64,000 nucleotides of DNA, taken from Microbacterium esteraromaticum (GTDB taxonomy: Bacteria > Actinomycetota > Actinomycetes > Actinomycetales > Microbacteriaceae). This document shows, piece after piece, positions 27,710 through 37,463 of this stretch. The translations under genes were made by a program, and so were the position numbers. The first letter of the stretch is position 1. The number at the start of each line of letters is the position of its first letter. The stretch is taken from assembly GCF_900163815.1 (NCBI RefSeq), contig NZ_FUKO01000006.1, forward strand, positions 25,049-89,048. Direction: 5' to 3'. The notes under the pieces are model-generated. The model searched no databases. It saw only the letters and a program-made list of their open reading frames with translations, and had not been told where the DNA came from.

Positions 27710-29269
27710 TCAGCCCTTGCCGAACAGCTTCTGAATCTCAGCCATATCGGTTTCGGACGGTGCGGCCTGCCCGCCAAGCCCGAAGCCGGAACCCGTCGGG
27801 TTGGCGTTATCGGTCGCGACACCCGAGTTCTCGGCTGCCCGCTTCGCGGGGTTTCCGGAACGAGAGCCACTCTTGCTCTTCGCGCCCTTCTTCCCGCGCT
27901 TCGAGGACGCGCCGGGCCGCCCCATGCCGGGCACGGGCCCCATGCCGGGGATATTGGGGGTGCCGCCGCGAGCGACGGTCTTCATCATCTTCGCGGCCTG
28001 ATCGAATCGCTGCACAAGCTGGTTGACGTCGGTGACGGTCATACCGGAGCCCTTCGCGATGCGCATGCGGCGCGAGCCGTTGAGCACCTTGGGGTTCCGT
28101 CGCTCGCCAGGCGTCATCGAGCGGATGATGGCCTCAGTGCGGTCGATCTCGCGCTCGTCGAAGTCATCGAGCTGCTGCTTCATCTGGCCCATGCCCGGGA
28201 GCATCCCGAGCATCTTCTTCATCGAGCCCATCTTCTTCATCTGCTGAAGCTGGTCGAGGAAGTCCTCCAGGGTGAAGGCCTCGTTCGCCAACTTCTCGGC
28301 GACCTTCATCGCCTCTTCCTCATCGAAGGCCTGCTGCGCCTGCTCGATCAGGGTGAGGACGTCACCGAGGTCGAGGATGCGACTCGCCATGCGGTCGGGG
28401 TAGAACGGCTCGAGGTCCTCGAGGTTCTCTCCCGTCGACGCGAAGATGATCGGACGGCCGGTGACCGATGCCACCGACAGTGCAGCACCACCGCGTGCAT
28501 CGCCATCGAGCTTCGACAGCACGACACCGGTGAAGTCGACGCCTTCCTGGAAGGCCTTGGCCGTGTTGACGGCATCCTGACCGATCATCGCGTCGATGAC
28601 GAACAGGACTTCATCCGGCTCGGTCGCCTTGCGGATGTCGGAGGCCTGCTTCATCAGCTCGGCATCCACACCCAGACGGCCGGCGGTGTCGATGATGACG
28701 ACATCGTGCTGGTGACGGCGGGCGTGCTCGACGCCGGCCTTTGACACCTTCACCGGGTCGCCTACGCCATTGCCGGGCTCGGGCGCGAAGATCGTGGCGC
28801 CCGCGCGCTCAGCCACAACCTGCAGCTGATTCACGGCATTCGGACGCTGCAGGTCGGCGGCGACGAGCAGAGGCGTGTGGCCCTCGCCCTCGAGCTGCTT
28901 GGCGAGCTTGCCGGCAAAGGTCGTCTTACCCGAGCCCTGCAGGCCCGCAAGCATGATGACGGTGGGCGGCGTCTTTGCGAACGCCAGCCGCCGCTGCTCG
29001 CCACCGAGGATCGCCACGAGCTCCTCGTTGACGATCTGCACCACCTGCTGCGCCGGGTTCAGCGCCTTGCTGACCTCGTCGCCGAGGGCGCGCTCGCGCA
29101 CCTTCGCGGTGAATTCCTTGACGACGACGAGCGCGACGTCAGCATCCAGCAGGGCGCGACGGATCTCGCGGACAGTGCCGTCGACATCAGCAGGGGTCAG
29201 CTTGCCCTTCGTGCGCAGGTTGCGGAAGGTCTCGGTGAGCCGATCAGAAAGCGTGCCAAAAGTAGCCAT
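27710..29269 (-). CDS. ffh: Signal recognition particle protein Ffh
   Basis: Ffh binds signal sequences on the ribosome and docks with FtsY. The 519-residue protein has the N domain (1-90), the G domain with GLQGSGKTT at 109-117, DTAGRLGVDAELM and SKLDGDARGGAALS, and a Met-rich M domain (KKMGSMKKMLGMLPGMGQM). A C-terminal extension of about 85 residues has Gly/Pro/Met and Lys/Ser-rich segments (SKRGKKGAKSKSGSRSGN). TAGAAT lies 10 nt before the ATG, giving a very short leader. Confidence 0.95.
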   Translation of the reverse strand: MATFGTLSDRLTETFRNLRTKGKLTPADVDGTVREIRRALLDADVALVVVKEFTAKVRERALGDEVSKALNPAQQVVQIVNEELVAILGGEQRRLAFAKTPPTVIMLAGLQGSGKTTFAGKLAKQLEGEGHTPLLVAADLQRPNAVNQLQVVAERAGATIFAPEPGNGVGDPVKVSKAGVEHARRHQHDVVIIDTAGRLGVDAELMKQASDIRKATEPDEVLFVIDAMIGQDAVNTAKAFQEGVDFTGVVLSKLDGDARGGAALSVASVTGRPIIFASTGENLEDLEPFYPDRMASRILDLGDVLTLIEQAQQAFDEEEAMKVAEKLANEAFTLEDFLDQLQQMKKMGSMKKMLGMLPGMGQMKQQLDDFDEREIDRTEAIIRSMTPGERRNPKVLNGSRRMRIAKGSGMTVTDVNQLVQRFDQAAKMMKTVARGGTPNIPGMGPVPGMGRPGASSKRGKKGAKSKSGSRSGNPAKRAAENSGVATDNANPTGSGFGLGGQAAPSETDMAEIQKLFGKG

Positions 29270-29318
29270 GGTGCTTTTGATTCTACGCGAGCGACCGGTA
29301 GATCATCATCTCCGGGTG

Positions 29319-29903
29319 TCAGCCCCAGGGCAGATCATGGATGCTGCGCAGCGCCGCATCGAACTGATGCTCCAGTGACGCCTGTCCGGCACCCTGTTCA
29401 GCCCACACCCGCAAGGACGAAAGCAGTGCGGTCGCCAGCGCCGCACCGAGGATGTCGGCCCGGATCGCGCCGATTCCGGAATTGCGGGCGACCGATGCCA
29501 CAGCCGAGGCGATCCGCGCGTGACGCAGCCCCGTGTCCGCCAGCAGCTCTGCTTCGAGCCCCATCGCGCGTGCGTTTCGCAGAGCGAGCGTGAGCGGGTC
29601 GGGCGCGAGACCGTGCACGATCGGTTCGAGCGCAGCGCGAACCGCGGGCCCATCAGCATCGGCTCCCAGCGATGCCAACGCCGCCAGTGCGGTGTCGATT
29701 CGAGCGTCGAGCCCCGACCAGAGCACGTCGCTCTTCGAAGAGAAGTAGTTGAAGAAGCTGGAGCGGCTGACCCCCGCGCGGCGGGTGATATCGATGATCG
29801 AGGTGGCCTCGTACCCCTGTTCCAGAAACAGTTCGCAGGCGGCCTCCGCGAGAGTCTCCCGTGACGATGCCCGGGGCCTCCCTGCGCGCGGCTCGTTTTC
29901 CAT
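29319..29903 (-). CDS. TetR family transcriptional regulator
   Basis: The 194-residue protein has a typical N-terminal HTH (TLAEAACELFLEQGYEATSI then TRRAGVSRSSFFNYFSSKSD) and a helical ligand domain. TACGCT (29911-29916) lies 7 nt before the ATG, so it is probably leaderless. A perfect palindrome at 29971-29985 in the region it shares with lipB is the natural candidate operator. The ligand is unknown. Confidence 0.85.
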   Translation of the reverse strand: MENEPRAGRPRASSRETLAEAACELFLEQGYEATSIIDITRRAGVSRSSFFNYFSSKSDVLWSGLDARIDTALAALASLGADADGPAVRAALEPIVHGLAPDPLTLALRNARAMGLEAELLADTGLRHARIASAVASVARNSGIGAIRADILGAALATALLSSLRVWAEQGAGQASLEHQFDAALRSIHDLPWG

Positions 29904-29970
29904 ATGACTCAGCGTAGCCGGGTGGCCAATCAGCCAGAATCAGGCGTAGGGTATTGCTCGATCGACATTC

Positions 29971-29985
29971 TTAGACACCGTCTAA
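29971..29985. promoter_or_regulatory. TetR-type operator candidate before lipB
   Basis: TTAGAC-ACC-GTCTAA is a perfect 6-bp inverted repeat with a 3-nt spacer, 16 nt before the lipB ATG and 55 bp upstream of the divergent TetR promoter box. Its form is typical of TetR-family sites. Confidence 0.6.
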
Positions 29986-30001
29986 CAATAGAAAGCGACC
30001 C

Positions 30002-30643
30002 ATGCTCGACATCCAGATCTCCGGACTCGCCCCGGACTATGTTCCTTACTCGGACGGATGGGAACTGCAGCGCAGCATCCACCACGATGTCGTCTCCGGC
30101 GCGCGACCCGACACGCTGCTGCTGCTCGAGCACGAAGCCGTGTACACCGCTGGCAAGCGCACGGAGCCGCAGGACCGACCGCAGGACGGCACAGCTGTGA
30201 TCGATGTTGATCGCGGCGGGAAGATCACCTGGCACGGCCCCGGGCAATTGGTCGGATATCCGATCGTGCGCTTGCCTGAGCCGATGGATGTCGTCGCCCA
30301 CGTGCGCCGCCTCGAGCGGCTTCTGATTGACGTGCTGCAGCCACTGGGTGTGAATGGCTACCAGGTCGAGGGGCGCAGCGGAGTCTGGGTGCGTCGACCA
30401 CTGGGTGAAGACAAGGTCGCGGCGATCGGCGTGCGTGTGCAGCAGGGTGTGACGATGCACGGCTTCGCCATCAACTGCGATAACAGTCTGGCGGGTTTCT
30501 GCGGCATCATTCCGTGTGGCATCACAGACGCGGGCGTCACCACCATCAGCGAGATCGTCGGCGCCGAAGTCACCCCGAGCGATATCGTGCAGCCGGTCGC
30601 TGCGGCCTTCGCCGCTGAATATGCGACGGAGGTGGCCGCATGA
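30002..30643 (+). CDS. lipB: Octanoyl-[ACP]:protein octanoyltransferase LipB
   Basis: LipB moves octanoate from ACP to the lipoyl domains of 2-oxoacid dehydrogenases and GcvH. The 213-residue protein has [13 protein letters not shown], the signature [40 protein letters not shown] and the catalytic Cys in FCGIIPCGI. It overlaps lipA in an ATGA. The 5' region carries a TetR-like palindrome. Confidence 0.95.
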   Translation: MLDIQISGLAPDYVPYSDGWELQRSIHHDVVSGARPDTLLLLEHEAVYTAGKRTEPQDRPQDGTAVIDVDRGGKITWHGPGQLVGYPIVRLPEPMDVVAHVRRLERLLIDVLQPLGVNGYQVEGRSGVWVRRPLGEDKVAAIGVRVQQGVTMHGFAINCDNSLAGFCGIIPCGITDAGVTTISEIVGAEVTPSDIVQPVAAAFAAEYATEVAA

Positions 30644-31632
30644 GCGCCGCACACCCCGATGGACGCAAGCTGCTGCGACTGGAGATCCGCAACGCGGAGA
30701 CGCCGATCGAGCGCAAGCCAGAGTGGATCCGCACCAAGGCGAAGATGGGCCCGGAGTATCAGGCGCTGCATTCCCTGGTGAAGGAGGAAGGGCTGCACAC
30801 GGTGTGCCAGGAGGCCGGGTGCCCGAACATCTTCGAGTGCTGGGAAGACCGTGAGGCGACCTTCCTCATCGGCGGCTCGCAGTGCACGCGTCGTTGCGAC
30901 TTCTGCCAGATCGATACCGGAAAGCCGGCCGACTACGACACCGACGAACCGCGGCGGGTCGCCGAGAGCGTCACGCGCATGGACCTGCGCTATGCCACGG
31001 TCACCAGCGTCGCACGCGACGACCTGCCCGATACCGGCGCTTGGCTCAATGCCGAAACGGTGCGACAGATCCACGCGCAGAATCCGAATACCGGAGTCGA
31101 ACTGCTGGCGAACGATCACGGCGGCAATCCGGACTACCTCGGGCAGATCTTCGATGCACGCCCCGAGGTGTTTGCGCACAATGTCGAGACCGTTCCGCGC
31201 ATCTTCCGGCGCATCCGGCCGGCTTTCACCTATGAGCGGTCGCTGAACGTCATCACGCAGGGACATGAAGCCGGACTCATCACGAAATCGAACCTCATTC
31301 TCGGAATGGGCGAAGAGCCCGCAGAAGTGATCGAAGCGCTTCAGCATCTGCGCGAAGCCGGATGCGACATCATCACGATCACGCAGTACTTGCGCCCGTC
31401 GCCGCGCCATCTTCCGGTTGCGCGCTGGGTGACGCCCGCAGAGTTCGTCGAGTTCAAAGAGGAGGCCGAGCGCATCGGGTTCCTCGGCGTGCTCGCGGGC
31501 CCCCTCGTGCGCTCGTCTTACCGCGCGGGCCGTCTGTGGGCGCAGTCGATGATGTCGAAGGGACGGGAGATCCCGCCCCACCTCGCGCACATCGCGGAAG
31601 GCGTCGAGCTCGGCTTCGCTCAGGCCGTGTGA
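30640..31632 (+). CDS. lipA: Lipoyl synthase
   Basis: LipA inserts two sulfurs into the octanoyl group LipB delivers. The 330-residue radical-SAM enzyme has both cluster motifs: Cys56/61/67 in [12 protein letters not shown] (auxiliary cluster) and Cys82/86/89 in [11 protein letters not shown] (radical SAM), and the terminal RSSYRAG serine ligand. Its ATG overlaps the lipB stop (ATGA). Confidence 0.97.
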   Translation: MSAAHPDGRKLLRLEIRNAETPIERKPEWIRTKAKMGPEYQALHSLVKEEGLHTVCQEAGCPNIFECWEDREATFLIGGSQCTRRCDFCQIDTGKPADYDTDEPRRVAESVTRMDLRYATVTSVARDDLPDTGAWLNAETVRQIHAQNPNTGVELLANDHGGNPDYLGQIFDARPEVFAHNVETVPRIFRRIRPAFTYERSLNVITQGHEAGLITKSNLILGMGEEPAEVIEALQHLREAGCDIITITQYLRPSPRHLPVARWVTPAEFVEFKEEAERIGFLGVLAGPLVRSSYRAGRLWAQSMMSKGREIPPHLAHIAEGVELGFAQAV

Positions 31633-31658
31633 CTCTCAGATAAGACGAAGGGTCTGCG

Positions 31659-32159
31659 TCAGTCGGCGCTCATGACGGAGAGCACCGAGCCGTCGGACCC
31701 CAGGTTCACCAGCAGCACATCGTCAGTAGCATCCGCATCGAGTGCGTACTCGAGCACGGCGAACGGCTCGGAGCCGCCGTGCTCGTCGGCCAGGATCGTC
31801 AAGCTCATGAACCGCAGCGAGCGGATGATATCGACGGCGACATCGCCGCTGACATCGACGAGCACCTCTTCGAGCTCTTCACCGTAGGCCTGCTGCTGCT
31901 GCAGGATGTATTCGGTCACCTCGCTGGTGCGATCGTCCACCTCGGTGAGCATCGCGCCGCGTACATTCGCATCGACGTTCTCGATGCCGGTGATCATCGC
32001 CGCGGCCACGTCGAGTGCGGCCTGTGAGATGTCGTCCTGATCGGGAGCCGTCAGATCCACCGTCACGGACTGGTCGCCGCACTCCACGCGCTCGGTCCAG
32101 AAGATGGCTCCGTCAGGGCCGGAGGAAAGGACTCCGAAGTAGTCGTGTTCGATCGCCAT
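31659..32159 (-). CDS. DUF2004 domain-containing protein
   Basis: The 166-residue acidic soluble protein starts MAIEHDYFGVLSS and contains FWTERVECGDQSVTVDLTAP, a layout I recognise as the DUF2004 family. No function is known. It has no signal peptide or membrane segment. It converges with lipA (26 bp between stops) and lies downstream of ftsY on the same strand. Confidence 0.65.
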   Translation of the reverse strand: MAIEHDYFGVLSSGPDGAIFWTERVECGDQSVTVDLTAPDQDDISQAALDVAAAMITGIENVDANVRGAMLTEVDDRTSEVTEYILQQQQAYGEELEEVLVDVSGDVAVDIIRSLRFMSLTILADEHGGSEPFAVLEYALDADATDDVLLVNLGSDGSVLSVMSAD

Positions 32160-32197
32160 GTCGTTATGAAACCAGCCTCTCTGCACCCACGCTAGCC

Positions 32198-33073
32198 CTA
32201 TGCTCCGACGAGCGCCGAGACGAACACATGCGGCGTGAAACCGGTCAGATCGTCGATGCCCTCACCCTGACCGAGGAGTTTGACCGGGATCCCTGTGCGC
32301 TCCTGCACGGCCAGCACGAAACCGCCCTTTGCCGAGCCATCGAGCTTCGTGATCACGAGTCCAGTGACGCCGGCGTGCTGCAGGAACGCTTCGGCCTGCA
32401 TGACGCCGTTCTGCCCTGTCGTGGCGTCGAGCACGAGCAGCACCTCGCTGATCGGGGCCTGCTTCTCGATCACGCGGCGGACTTTGGTGAGCTCATCCAT
32501 CAGGCCGCTCTTGGTGTGCAGCCGGCCTGCGGTGTCGATGATCGCGATCTCGATGCCATGCTGCTTCGCATAGTCCACGGTTTGGAATGCGACGGATGCC
32601 GGGTCCTGCCCTTCCTGCTGGGGGCGCACGATCGCCGCTCCTCCGCGCTGGGCCCACGTGGCGAGCTGCTCGACGGCCGCGGCACGGAAGGTGTCGGCTG
32701 CACCGACGACGACGCTGCGTTCGAAGCCGCGGAGGAACTTGGTGAACTTGCCGATCGTCGTGGTCTTGCCGACGCCGTTCACACCGACGACCAGCACAAC
32801 GGCGGGTCGCTCGGTGAGTTTGAGAGTGGTGTCGAACTTGGCGAAGCGCTCCTCGAGCGTCTCGCGCAGCATCCGCTGCAGGTCGCGCGGGTCTGTGGTG
32901 CGGTAGCGATCGACCTTCTCGCGGAGCTCGTCGATCAGCTGCTCGGCGATATCGGGACCGAAGTCCGCCGTGATGAGCGCCGTCTCCAGGTCCTCCCATG
33001 TCGTCTCATCGATGGTGGGCTTGACGAACATGCCGCGCAGAGAGCGACCGAGAGACCAGGACTTTTCCGCCAT
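32198..33073 (-). CDS. ftsY: Signal recognition particle receptor FtsY
   Basis: FtsY is the membrane-associated GTPase that receives SRP-ribosome complexes. The 291-residue protein is the short form: it lacks the acidic A domain of E. coli and begins in the N domain (MAEKSWSLGRSLRGMF). It has GVNGVGKTT at 97-105, DTAGRLHTKSGLMDEL and ITKLDGSAKGGFVLAV. TAGGCT (33080-33085) lies 6 nt before the ATG, implying a leaderless mRNA. It lies next to smc in the usual order. Confidence 0.95.
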   Translation of the reverse strand: MAEKSWSLGRSLRGMFVKPTIDETTWEDLETALITADFGPDIAEQLIDELREKVDRYRTTDPRDLQRMLRETLEERFAKFDTTLKLTERPAVVLVVGVNGVGKTTTIGKFTKFLRGFERSVVVGAADTFRAAAVEQLATWAQRGGAAIVRPQQEGQDPASVAFQTVDYAKQHGIEIAIIDTAGRLHTKSGLMDELTKVRRVIEKQAPISEVLLVLDATTGQNGVMQAEAFLQHAGVTGLVITKLDGSAKGGFVLAVQERTGIPVKLLGQGEGIDDLTGFTPHVFVSALVGA

Positions 33074-33162
33074 GCCTCCAGCCTACGATCTTCCGCAGGC
33101 TCGCCGCCCCCGTGACGCCGTGAGCTTTCGGCCCACCCCCCAAACAGGCGAGAATGCTGCGG

Positions 33163-36100
33163 TCAGGATGCTGCGGCGCCGACGCGCTGGCCGACCACTG
33201 CGGAGACACCGTCCTGGCGCATGGACACGCCGTAGAGGGCATCGGCGATCTCCATCGTGCGCTTCTGGTGGGTGATGATCAGCAGCTGCGAGTTCTCCCG
33301 GAGCTGCTCGAAAACCGTCAGAAGACGCCCGAGGTTCGCGTCGTCGAGAGCGGCTTCCACCTCGTCGAGGATGTAGAAGGGGCTGGGTCGCGCCTTGAAG
33401 ATCGCCACCAGCAGCGCGACTGCCGCCAGCGACCGCTCACCGCCCGACAGCAGCGAGAGCCGTTCGATCTTCTTGCCCACCGGACGCACCGCTACTTCGA
33501 TGCCCGTGGCCAGCATGTCATCGGGATTTGTCAGCGAGATGCTGCCAGCCCCACCGGGGAATAGCAGCGGGAAGACCTCGGTGAAAGCCTGCTTGGTGTC
33601 TTCGAAAGCCGCGGCGAAGATGGTCTGCATCCGCTCGTCGAGTTCAGCGATGATCGTCAGCAGATCCTGGCGGGTCTTCGTCAGATCAGCGAGTTGCTCG
33701 GTGAGGAAGGCGTGGCGTTGCTCGAGAGCCGCGAATTCCTCGAGTGCGAGCGGATTCACGCGTCCGAGCTGTCCGAGTTTGCGTTCCGCATCCTTCAGTC
33801 GGCGCTCTTGGATGCGCCGATCGAATGGAATCGCCGCATCCTCATGCTCCTCGTCAGCTCCAGGGTCGCGAGGAACCAACTGATCCGGCCCATATTCTGC
33901 AACGAGAATATCTTCGTCGAGGGCGAGTTCTGACGCGACCCGCTCCAGCAGGCTGTTCAGGTGCAGCTTCTTCTCGTGGATCTGCAGCTCGAGCCCGTGC
34001 ACGCTCTCGGTGAGCCCCGCCAGACGTTCACGCAGCGACCCCTCCTGTGCGCGCAGCGCCGTGAGCTCTTCGTTGTGGGCCGAGCGCTCGGACTCCGCCG
34101 CGGCCAGCGCCATCCGAGACTCCGTGACAGATCTGTCGATCGAGTCGAGCACGCGTGGCAGTTCTTCGGCGACGGCGGATGCCGCAGCGCGCTGCCCCCG
34201 ACGGATCACCGCGCGTCGCGCGGCCTCTGCAGCAGCATCCCGTTCCTGATCGCGTTGACGTTCAAGGGCGACTACCCGCGCTTGGGCGGCTCGCACGCGC
34301 TCCCGCAGCGTCTCGATCTCCAAGCGCGCGCGCACCTCGCCCTCGCGCGCTGTCTCAAGGGTCTCCAGCAGCCCATCGCGCGCAGATGCGTCAAGCACCG
34401 GGCGGGGTTCTGATTCCAGCGATTCCAGCTCGCTTTTCGCTCTCGTCGCTGCCGATTCCGCATCGGTCACCGCACCCTGCGCCTGCGCGAGTCCAGATTC
34501 CAACCGCTCGCATTCTGCGGTGGCCGCTTCGTGCTGGACGGTGACCCGGTTGACCTGCTCGGTATGAGTCGCCAGAGCCGCATCGTGTTCGCGCAGCGCC
34601 CGCAGCGTGTCCTTCGAGAGCCGCCGTGCGGTCTCGACCCGCTCGGTGGCATCGGCACGCGCCGCGTGCAGCCGTTCGACAGTCACCCGCACCTCTGCAA
34701 GTCGCTCGGTGGCCGCATCGCGCTCGGCGGCGAGCTCCAGCCGCGAAGTCTCCCCCGAGCCTGCACGCATCGTGTGAGCGGTGACCACTTCGCCATCCTT
34801 CGTGACGATCGTCGTCAGCGAGTCTCCGACGGCATCGAGCAACGTCCGGGCCGCGCGGGCGGCTGCGAGATCGTCTGCGATCAACACGTGGGCCAGGATC
34901 GCCCGCACGCCCTTCGGCGCGTCGATCACCTCGACGGCAGCCACCGTGTCGGCGAGCTCGGCAGGCGCGGCCCCGACGGTGATGCTTCCGTCAGCGACGA
35001 CGTAATCGACAGTGCCCCGCGACCCTTCTGCGACCAGGGTGAACGCGGTTTCGGCATCGTCGACCAGCACACCCTCGGCCAGAGGCCCCAGCACGGCGGC
35101 GATCGCTGCTTCGTATCCGGAGCGGACCTGAACCGAGTCTCCGACGAGACCGCGCACGCCGGGTGCACCAGCTGCAACGATCTCCGCCGCGCCGCCCGAC
35201 ATCGCGAGCGCGCTGGTGAGGGCAGCAGCCTTCGCCGTCAAGGAGTCGGCCTCGCGCTCGGTTTCGTGCAGATTCTCGCGCAGTGCATCGCGGTCTGCTT
35301 CCGCCGCGGTGACTTCTTTCTGCGCCTCTTCGTAGGCGGCAGCGTATTCGGCGGCGGAGCCCTGCGGCGCCTCGGCATCCGCTATCGCCTCCAGCGCGTC
35401 GGCCGCTTCCCGGCGACGAGTGTGCGCGGCTCCCAGCGCCTGCTCCTGCCGCAGCACCGCACCACGCACGGCGGCGAGAGCGGATGCTGCCGCATCAGCC
35501 GTTCCCCGCAGCGCGGAAACCCGCATGTCGTACTCGGAGACGAGCGCGCTCTGCTCAGCGATATCCACGTCGAGCGTGTCGAGCTCTGCACGCGCGAGGA
35601 CGACCTCACGACTCGCTGCAGCAGCGGCATCCTGCGCGTCGCCGAGACCTTCCGAGATCCTCGTGATCTCGTCTTTGGCTTCGTCGATCGTGTCCTGGGT
35701 CACGGTGATCGCCGTCGTCGTCTCGTCATCATCGCTGCCGAGCAGCGCGAGGCGCTGATTGGCGAGCGTGAAGAGGCCCCGCATCCGCTCCTGCGTCTGC
35801 TCCAGCCCGAATGCGATGCGCCTGGCTTCGTCGACGGCCGCCGAATTCTGCTGCTGCTCGAGACGCTGGATGCCGATGCGCACCGCATCCGACTGCTCCG
35901 ACAGCACGAGTCGCTCGGTGTGGCGCTCGTGCTCGGTGCGCGTGTGATCGGCCAGCGCTGTGCGCAAGGAAACGACGTCGTCGGCGAAGATGCGGGCCTT
36001 CGCGTCGCGCACGACGGCGGCAATCGTCTGCGCCTCGCGGGCGATCTCCGCCTGCCGGCCGAGCGGCTTCAACTGGCGTCTGATCTCTCCGGCCAAGTCG

Positions 36101-36675
36101 CTCAAGCGCGTGAGGTTGGTCTCCATCGCATCGAGCTTGCGCACGGTCTTCTCTTTGCGGCGACGGTGCTTCAGGATTCCCGCTGCCTCTTCGATGAAGC
36201 CGCGGCGATCCTCCGGCGAGGCCTGCAGGACCGTATCGAGACGTCCCTGCCCGACGATCACGTGCATCTCGCGCCCGAGCCCGGAGTCGCTCAGCAGCTC
36301 CTGCACATCGAGCAGCCGACAACTGGAGCCGTTGATCGCATACTCGCTCGATCCGCTCCGGAACAGTGTTCGACTGATGGTGACTTCGGCGTATTCGATC
36401 GGCAGGGCGCCATCGCTGTTGTCGATCGTCAGCTGCACCTCGGCACGACCGAGCGGACCGCGGGTGGACGTGCCCGCGAAGATGACGTCCTCCATCTTGC
36501 CGCCGCGGAGGGTCTTGGCTCCCTGCTCGCCCATCACCCATGCGAGAGCGTCGACGACATTGGACTTGCCGGATCCGTTGGGTCCGACGATGCAGGTGAC
36601 CCCCGGCTCGAAGACGAACGAGGTCGGCTGAGCGAATGACTTGAAGCCCTTGAGCGTCAGGCTCTTCAGATGCAT
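33163..36675 (-). CDS. smc: Chromosome segregation protein SMC
   Basis: SMC with ScpAB compacts and separates chromosomes. The 1170-residue protein has Walker A GPNGSGKS at 31-38, two long coiled coils, a central hinge (about residues 500-640, GVRGLVGDSVQVRSGYEAAI) and the C-terminal signature LSGGERSLAAVALLVAIFKA with Walker B FYILDEVEAALDDANL. ATG 36675 begins the canonical MHLKSLTLKGFKSF. TAGCGT (36712-36717) is a likely -10 with a ~30-nt leader. Confidence 0.96.
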   Translation of the reverse strand: MHLKSLTLKGFKSFAQPTSFVFEPGVTCIVGPNGSGKSNVVDALAWVMGEQGAKTLRGGKMEDVIFAGTSTRGPLGRAEVQLTIDNSDGALPIEYAEVTISRTLFRSGSSEYAINGSSCRLLDVQELLSDSGLGREMHVIVGQGRLDTVLQASPEDRRGFIEEAAGILKHRRRKEKTVRKLDAMETNLTRLSDLAGEIRRQLKPLGRQAEIAREAQTIAAVVRDAKARIFADDVVSLRTALADHTRTEHERHTERLVLSEQSDAVRIGIQRLEQQQNSAAVDEARRIAFGLEQTQERMRGLFTLANQRLALLGSDDDETTTAITVTQDTIDEAKDEITRISEGLGDAQDAAAAASREVVLARAELDTLDVDIAEQSALVSEYDMRVSALRGTADAAASALAAVRGAVLRQEQALGAAHTRRREAADALEAIADAEAPQGSAAEYAAAYEEAQKEVTAAEADRDALRENLHETEREADSLTAKAAALTSALAMSGGAAEIVAAGAPGVRGLVGDSVQVRSGYEAAIAAVLGPLAEGVLVDDAETAFTLVAEGSRGTVDYVVADGSITVGAAPAELADTVAAVEVIDAPKGVRAILAHVLIADDLAAARAARTLLDAVGDSLTTIVTKDGEVVTAHTMRAGSGETSRLELAAERDAATERLAEVRVTVERLHAARADATERVETARRLSKDTLRALREHDAALATHTEQVNRVTVQHEAATAECERLESGLAQAQGAVTDAESAATRAKSELESLESEPRPVLDASARDGLLETLETAREGEVRARLEIETLRERVRAAQARVVALERQRDQERDAAAEAARRAVIRRGQRAAASAVAEELPRVLDSIDRSVTESRMALAAAESERSAHNEELTALRAQEGSLRERLAGLTESVHGLELQIHEKKLHLNSLLERVASELALDEDILVAEYGPDQLVPRDPGADEEHEDAAIPFDRRIQERRLKDAERKLGQLGRVNPLALEEFAALEQRHAFLTEQLADLTKTRQDLLTIIAELDERMQTIFAAAFEDTKQAFTEVFPLLFPGGAGSISLTNPDDMLATGIEVAVRPVGKKIERLSLLSGGERSLAAVALLVAIFKARPSPFYILDEVEAALDDANLGRLLTVFEQLRENSQLLIITHQKRTMEIADALYGVSMRQDGVSAVVGQRVGAAAS

Positions 36676-36802
36676 GCAGGCGCCTTCGCGGTCAAGTGAA
36701 TCACGCCCATACGCTACCGGAATCCCAGGCGACACGCCGGATCCCGCGCGGCGGTCTCGCAGGTTGCCGGTGTCACGACACGCCGACAGGCACACCACAT
36801 GC

Positions 36803-36832
36803 TTGACGAGATGTCGTCCGTGGGACTAGCGT
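36803..36832 (+). promoter_or_regulatory. Promoter of the leader/GNAT operon
   Basis: TTGACG (36803-36808) and TAGCGT (36827-36832) are separated by 18 nt, one of the best consensus promoters in the window. It faces the leader ORF at 36864 and is the only clear promoter for the downstream GNAT genes. Confidence 0.65.
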
Positions 36833-36863
36833 GACTTCTCGTTCACAAGAGAGGAGGTCACCG

Positions 36864-36962
36864 ATGATGATCACGAAGCTCGATGCCCGGTTCTGCACCG
36901 CGTCGCTCGTGCCAGCGCGCACTGCCGCCGTCTCGGTGGCCTTCGCCAGCGTTCTCGGTTAG
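36864..36962 (+). CDS. Putative 32-codon leader peptide upstream of the GNAT operon
   Basis: ATG-ATG at 36864 follows a strong GAGGAGGT (36851-36858) and opens a 32-codon frame, MMITKLDARFCTASLVPART then AAVSVAFASVLG, ending in TAG. It has one Cys (codon 11) preceded by Arg-Phe, reminiscent of short actinobacterial leader peptides. About 220 nt of structured non-coding DNA follow before the next gene. It could act by translation-dependent attenuation, or be a small membrane-active peptide. Coding is inferred from the RBS and promoter only. Confidence 0.5.
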   Translation: MMITKLDARFCTASLVPARTAAVSVAFASVLG

Positions 36963-37181
36963 AACCGCTCCGGCAGCCTCCCGTCATCTGACGCTACGCG
37001 TCTGATCGATGACCGCGTCGCCCACTCTGTGGGCCGCCGCTCTCCGGCCCGCTTCGTCGGGCCCTCTCCTGTGTCGGGTTCGCCCATTTTTCGGGTCTCA
37101 CCCGGCCCTTCTCCGGAACATGTGCCGTCGCGCTCTCGTGCGACGAGCGCCGCATCCGTGCATCTTCAGAAAGCACACATC
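36963..37181 (+). promoter_or_regulatory. Structured gap between leader and small ORF (possible attenuator)
   Basis: Three short hairpins are visible: GACGC-TAC-GCGTC (36990-37002), CCCAC-TCT-GTGGG (37021-37033) and GGCCCG-6nt-CGGGCC (37046-37063), followed about 25 nt later by a T run (CATTTTTCGGG). The layout suits an attenuator acting after the leader peptide. I see no better gene in this stretch. Confidence 0.35.
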
Positions 37182-37463
37182 GTGAGCATGCTCCTGCTGA
37201 CCGACGAACGTCAGCACACGTCCAGTCATCCACCGGATACCGATGGCCGCGAGGTCTTCAGCATCCCCGATCGCGAACGGCAGCAGCAGCTTCCGCTCGC
37301 CGACCGTCTTCGCCTCAACATCGCGCTCTGGCTGCTCGGGCAGCACACCGTTGAAGGCGGCGCACCATCAGCGCCCGAACTGTGCGACCCGCAGCGGCGC
37401 GCAATCGACGAACGCACCGCTATGACGATCCTCAGCTACGGGATCCAGAGGAGGCTCCTATGA
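37182..37463 (+). CDS. Small hypothetical protein coupled to GNAT genes
   Basis: The 93-residue product (GTG 37182; ATG 37188 is an alternative) has a Gln/Arg-rich hydrophilic half and a segment PLADRLRLNIALWLLGQHTV that resembles a short amphipathic or membrane-touching helix seen in many small unknown actinobacterial proteins. It ends RRLL in a 4-nt overlap (ATGA) with the first acetyltransferase gene, so it is cotranslated. No clear RBS is seen at its start. Function unknown. Confidence 0.5.
   Translation: MSMLLLTDERQHTSSHPPDTDGREVFSIPDRERQQQLPLADRLRLNIALWLLGQHTVEGGAPSAPELCDPQRRAIDERTAMTILSYGIQRRLL

Noticed and set aside
34531..36639. Long open frame opposite smc (about 700 codons)
   Set aside because: Shadow of the SMC coiled-coil region; composition is typical of the reverse frame of Ala/Glu/Arg-rich coding DNA.
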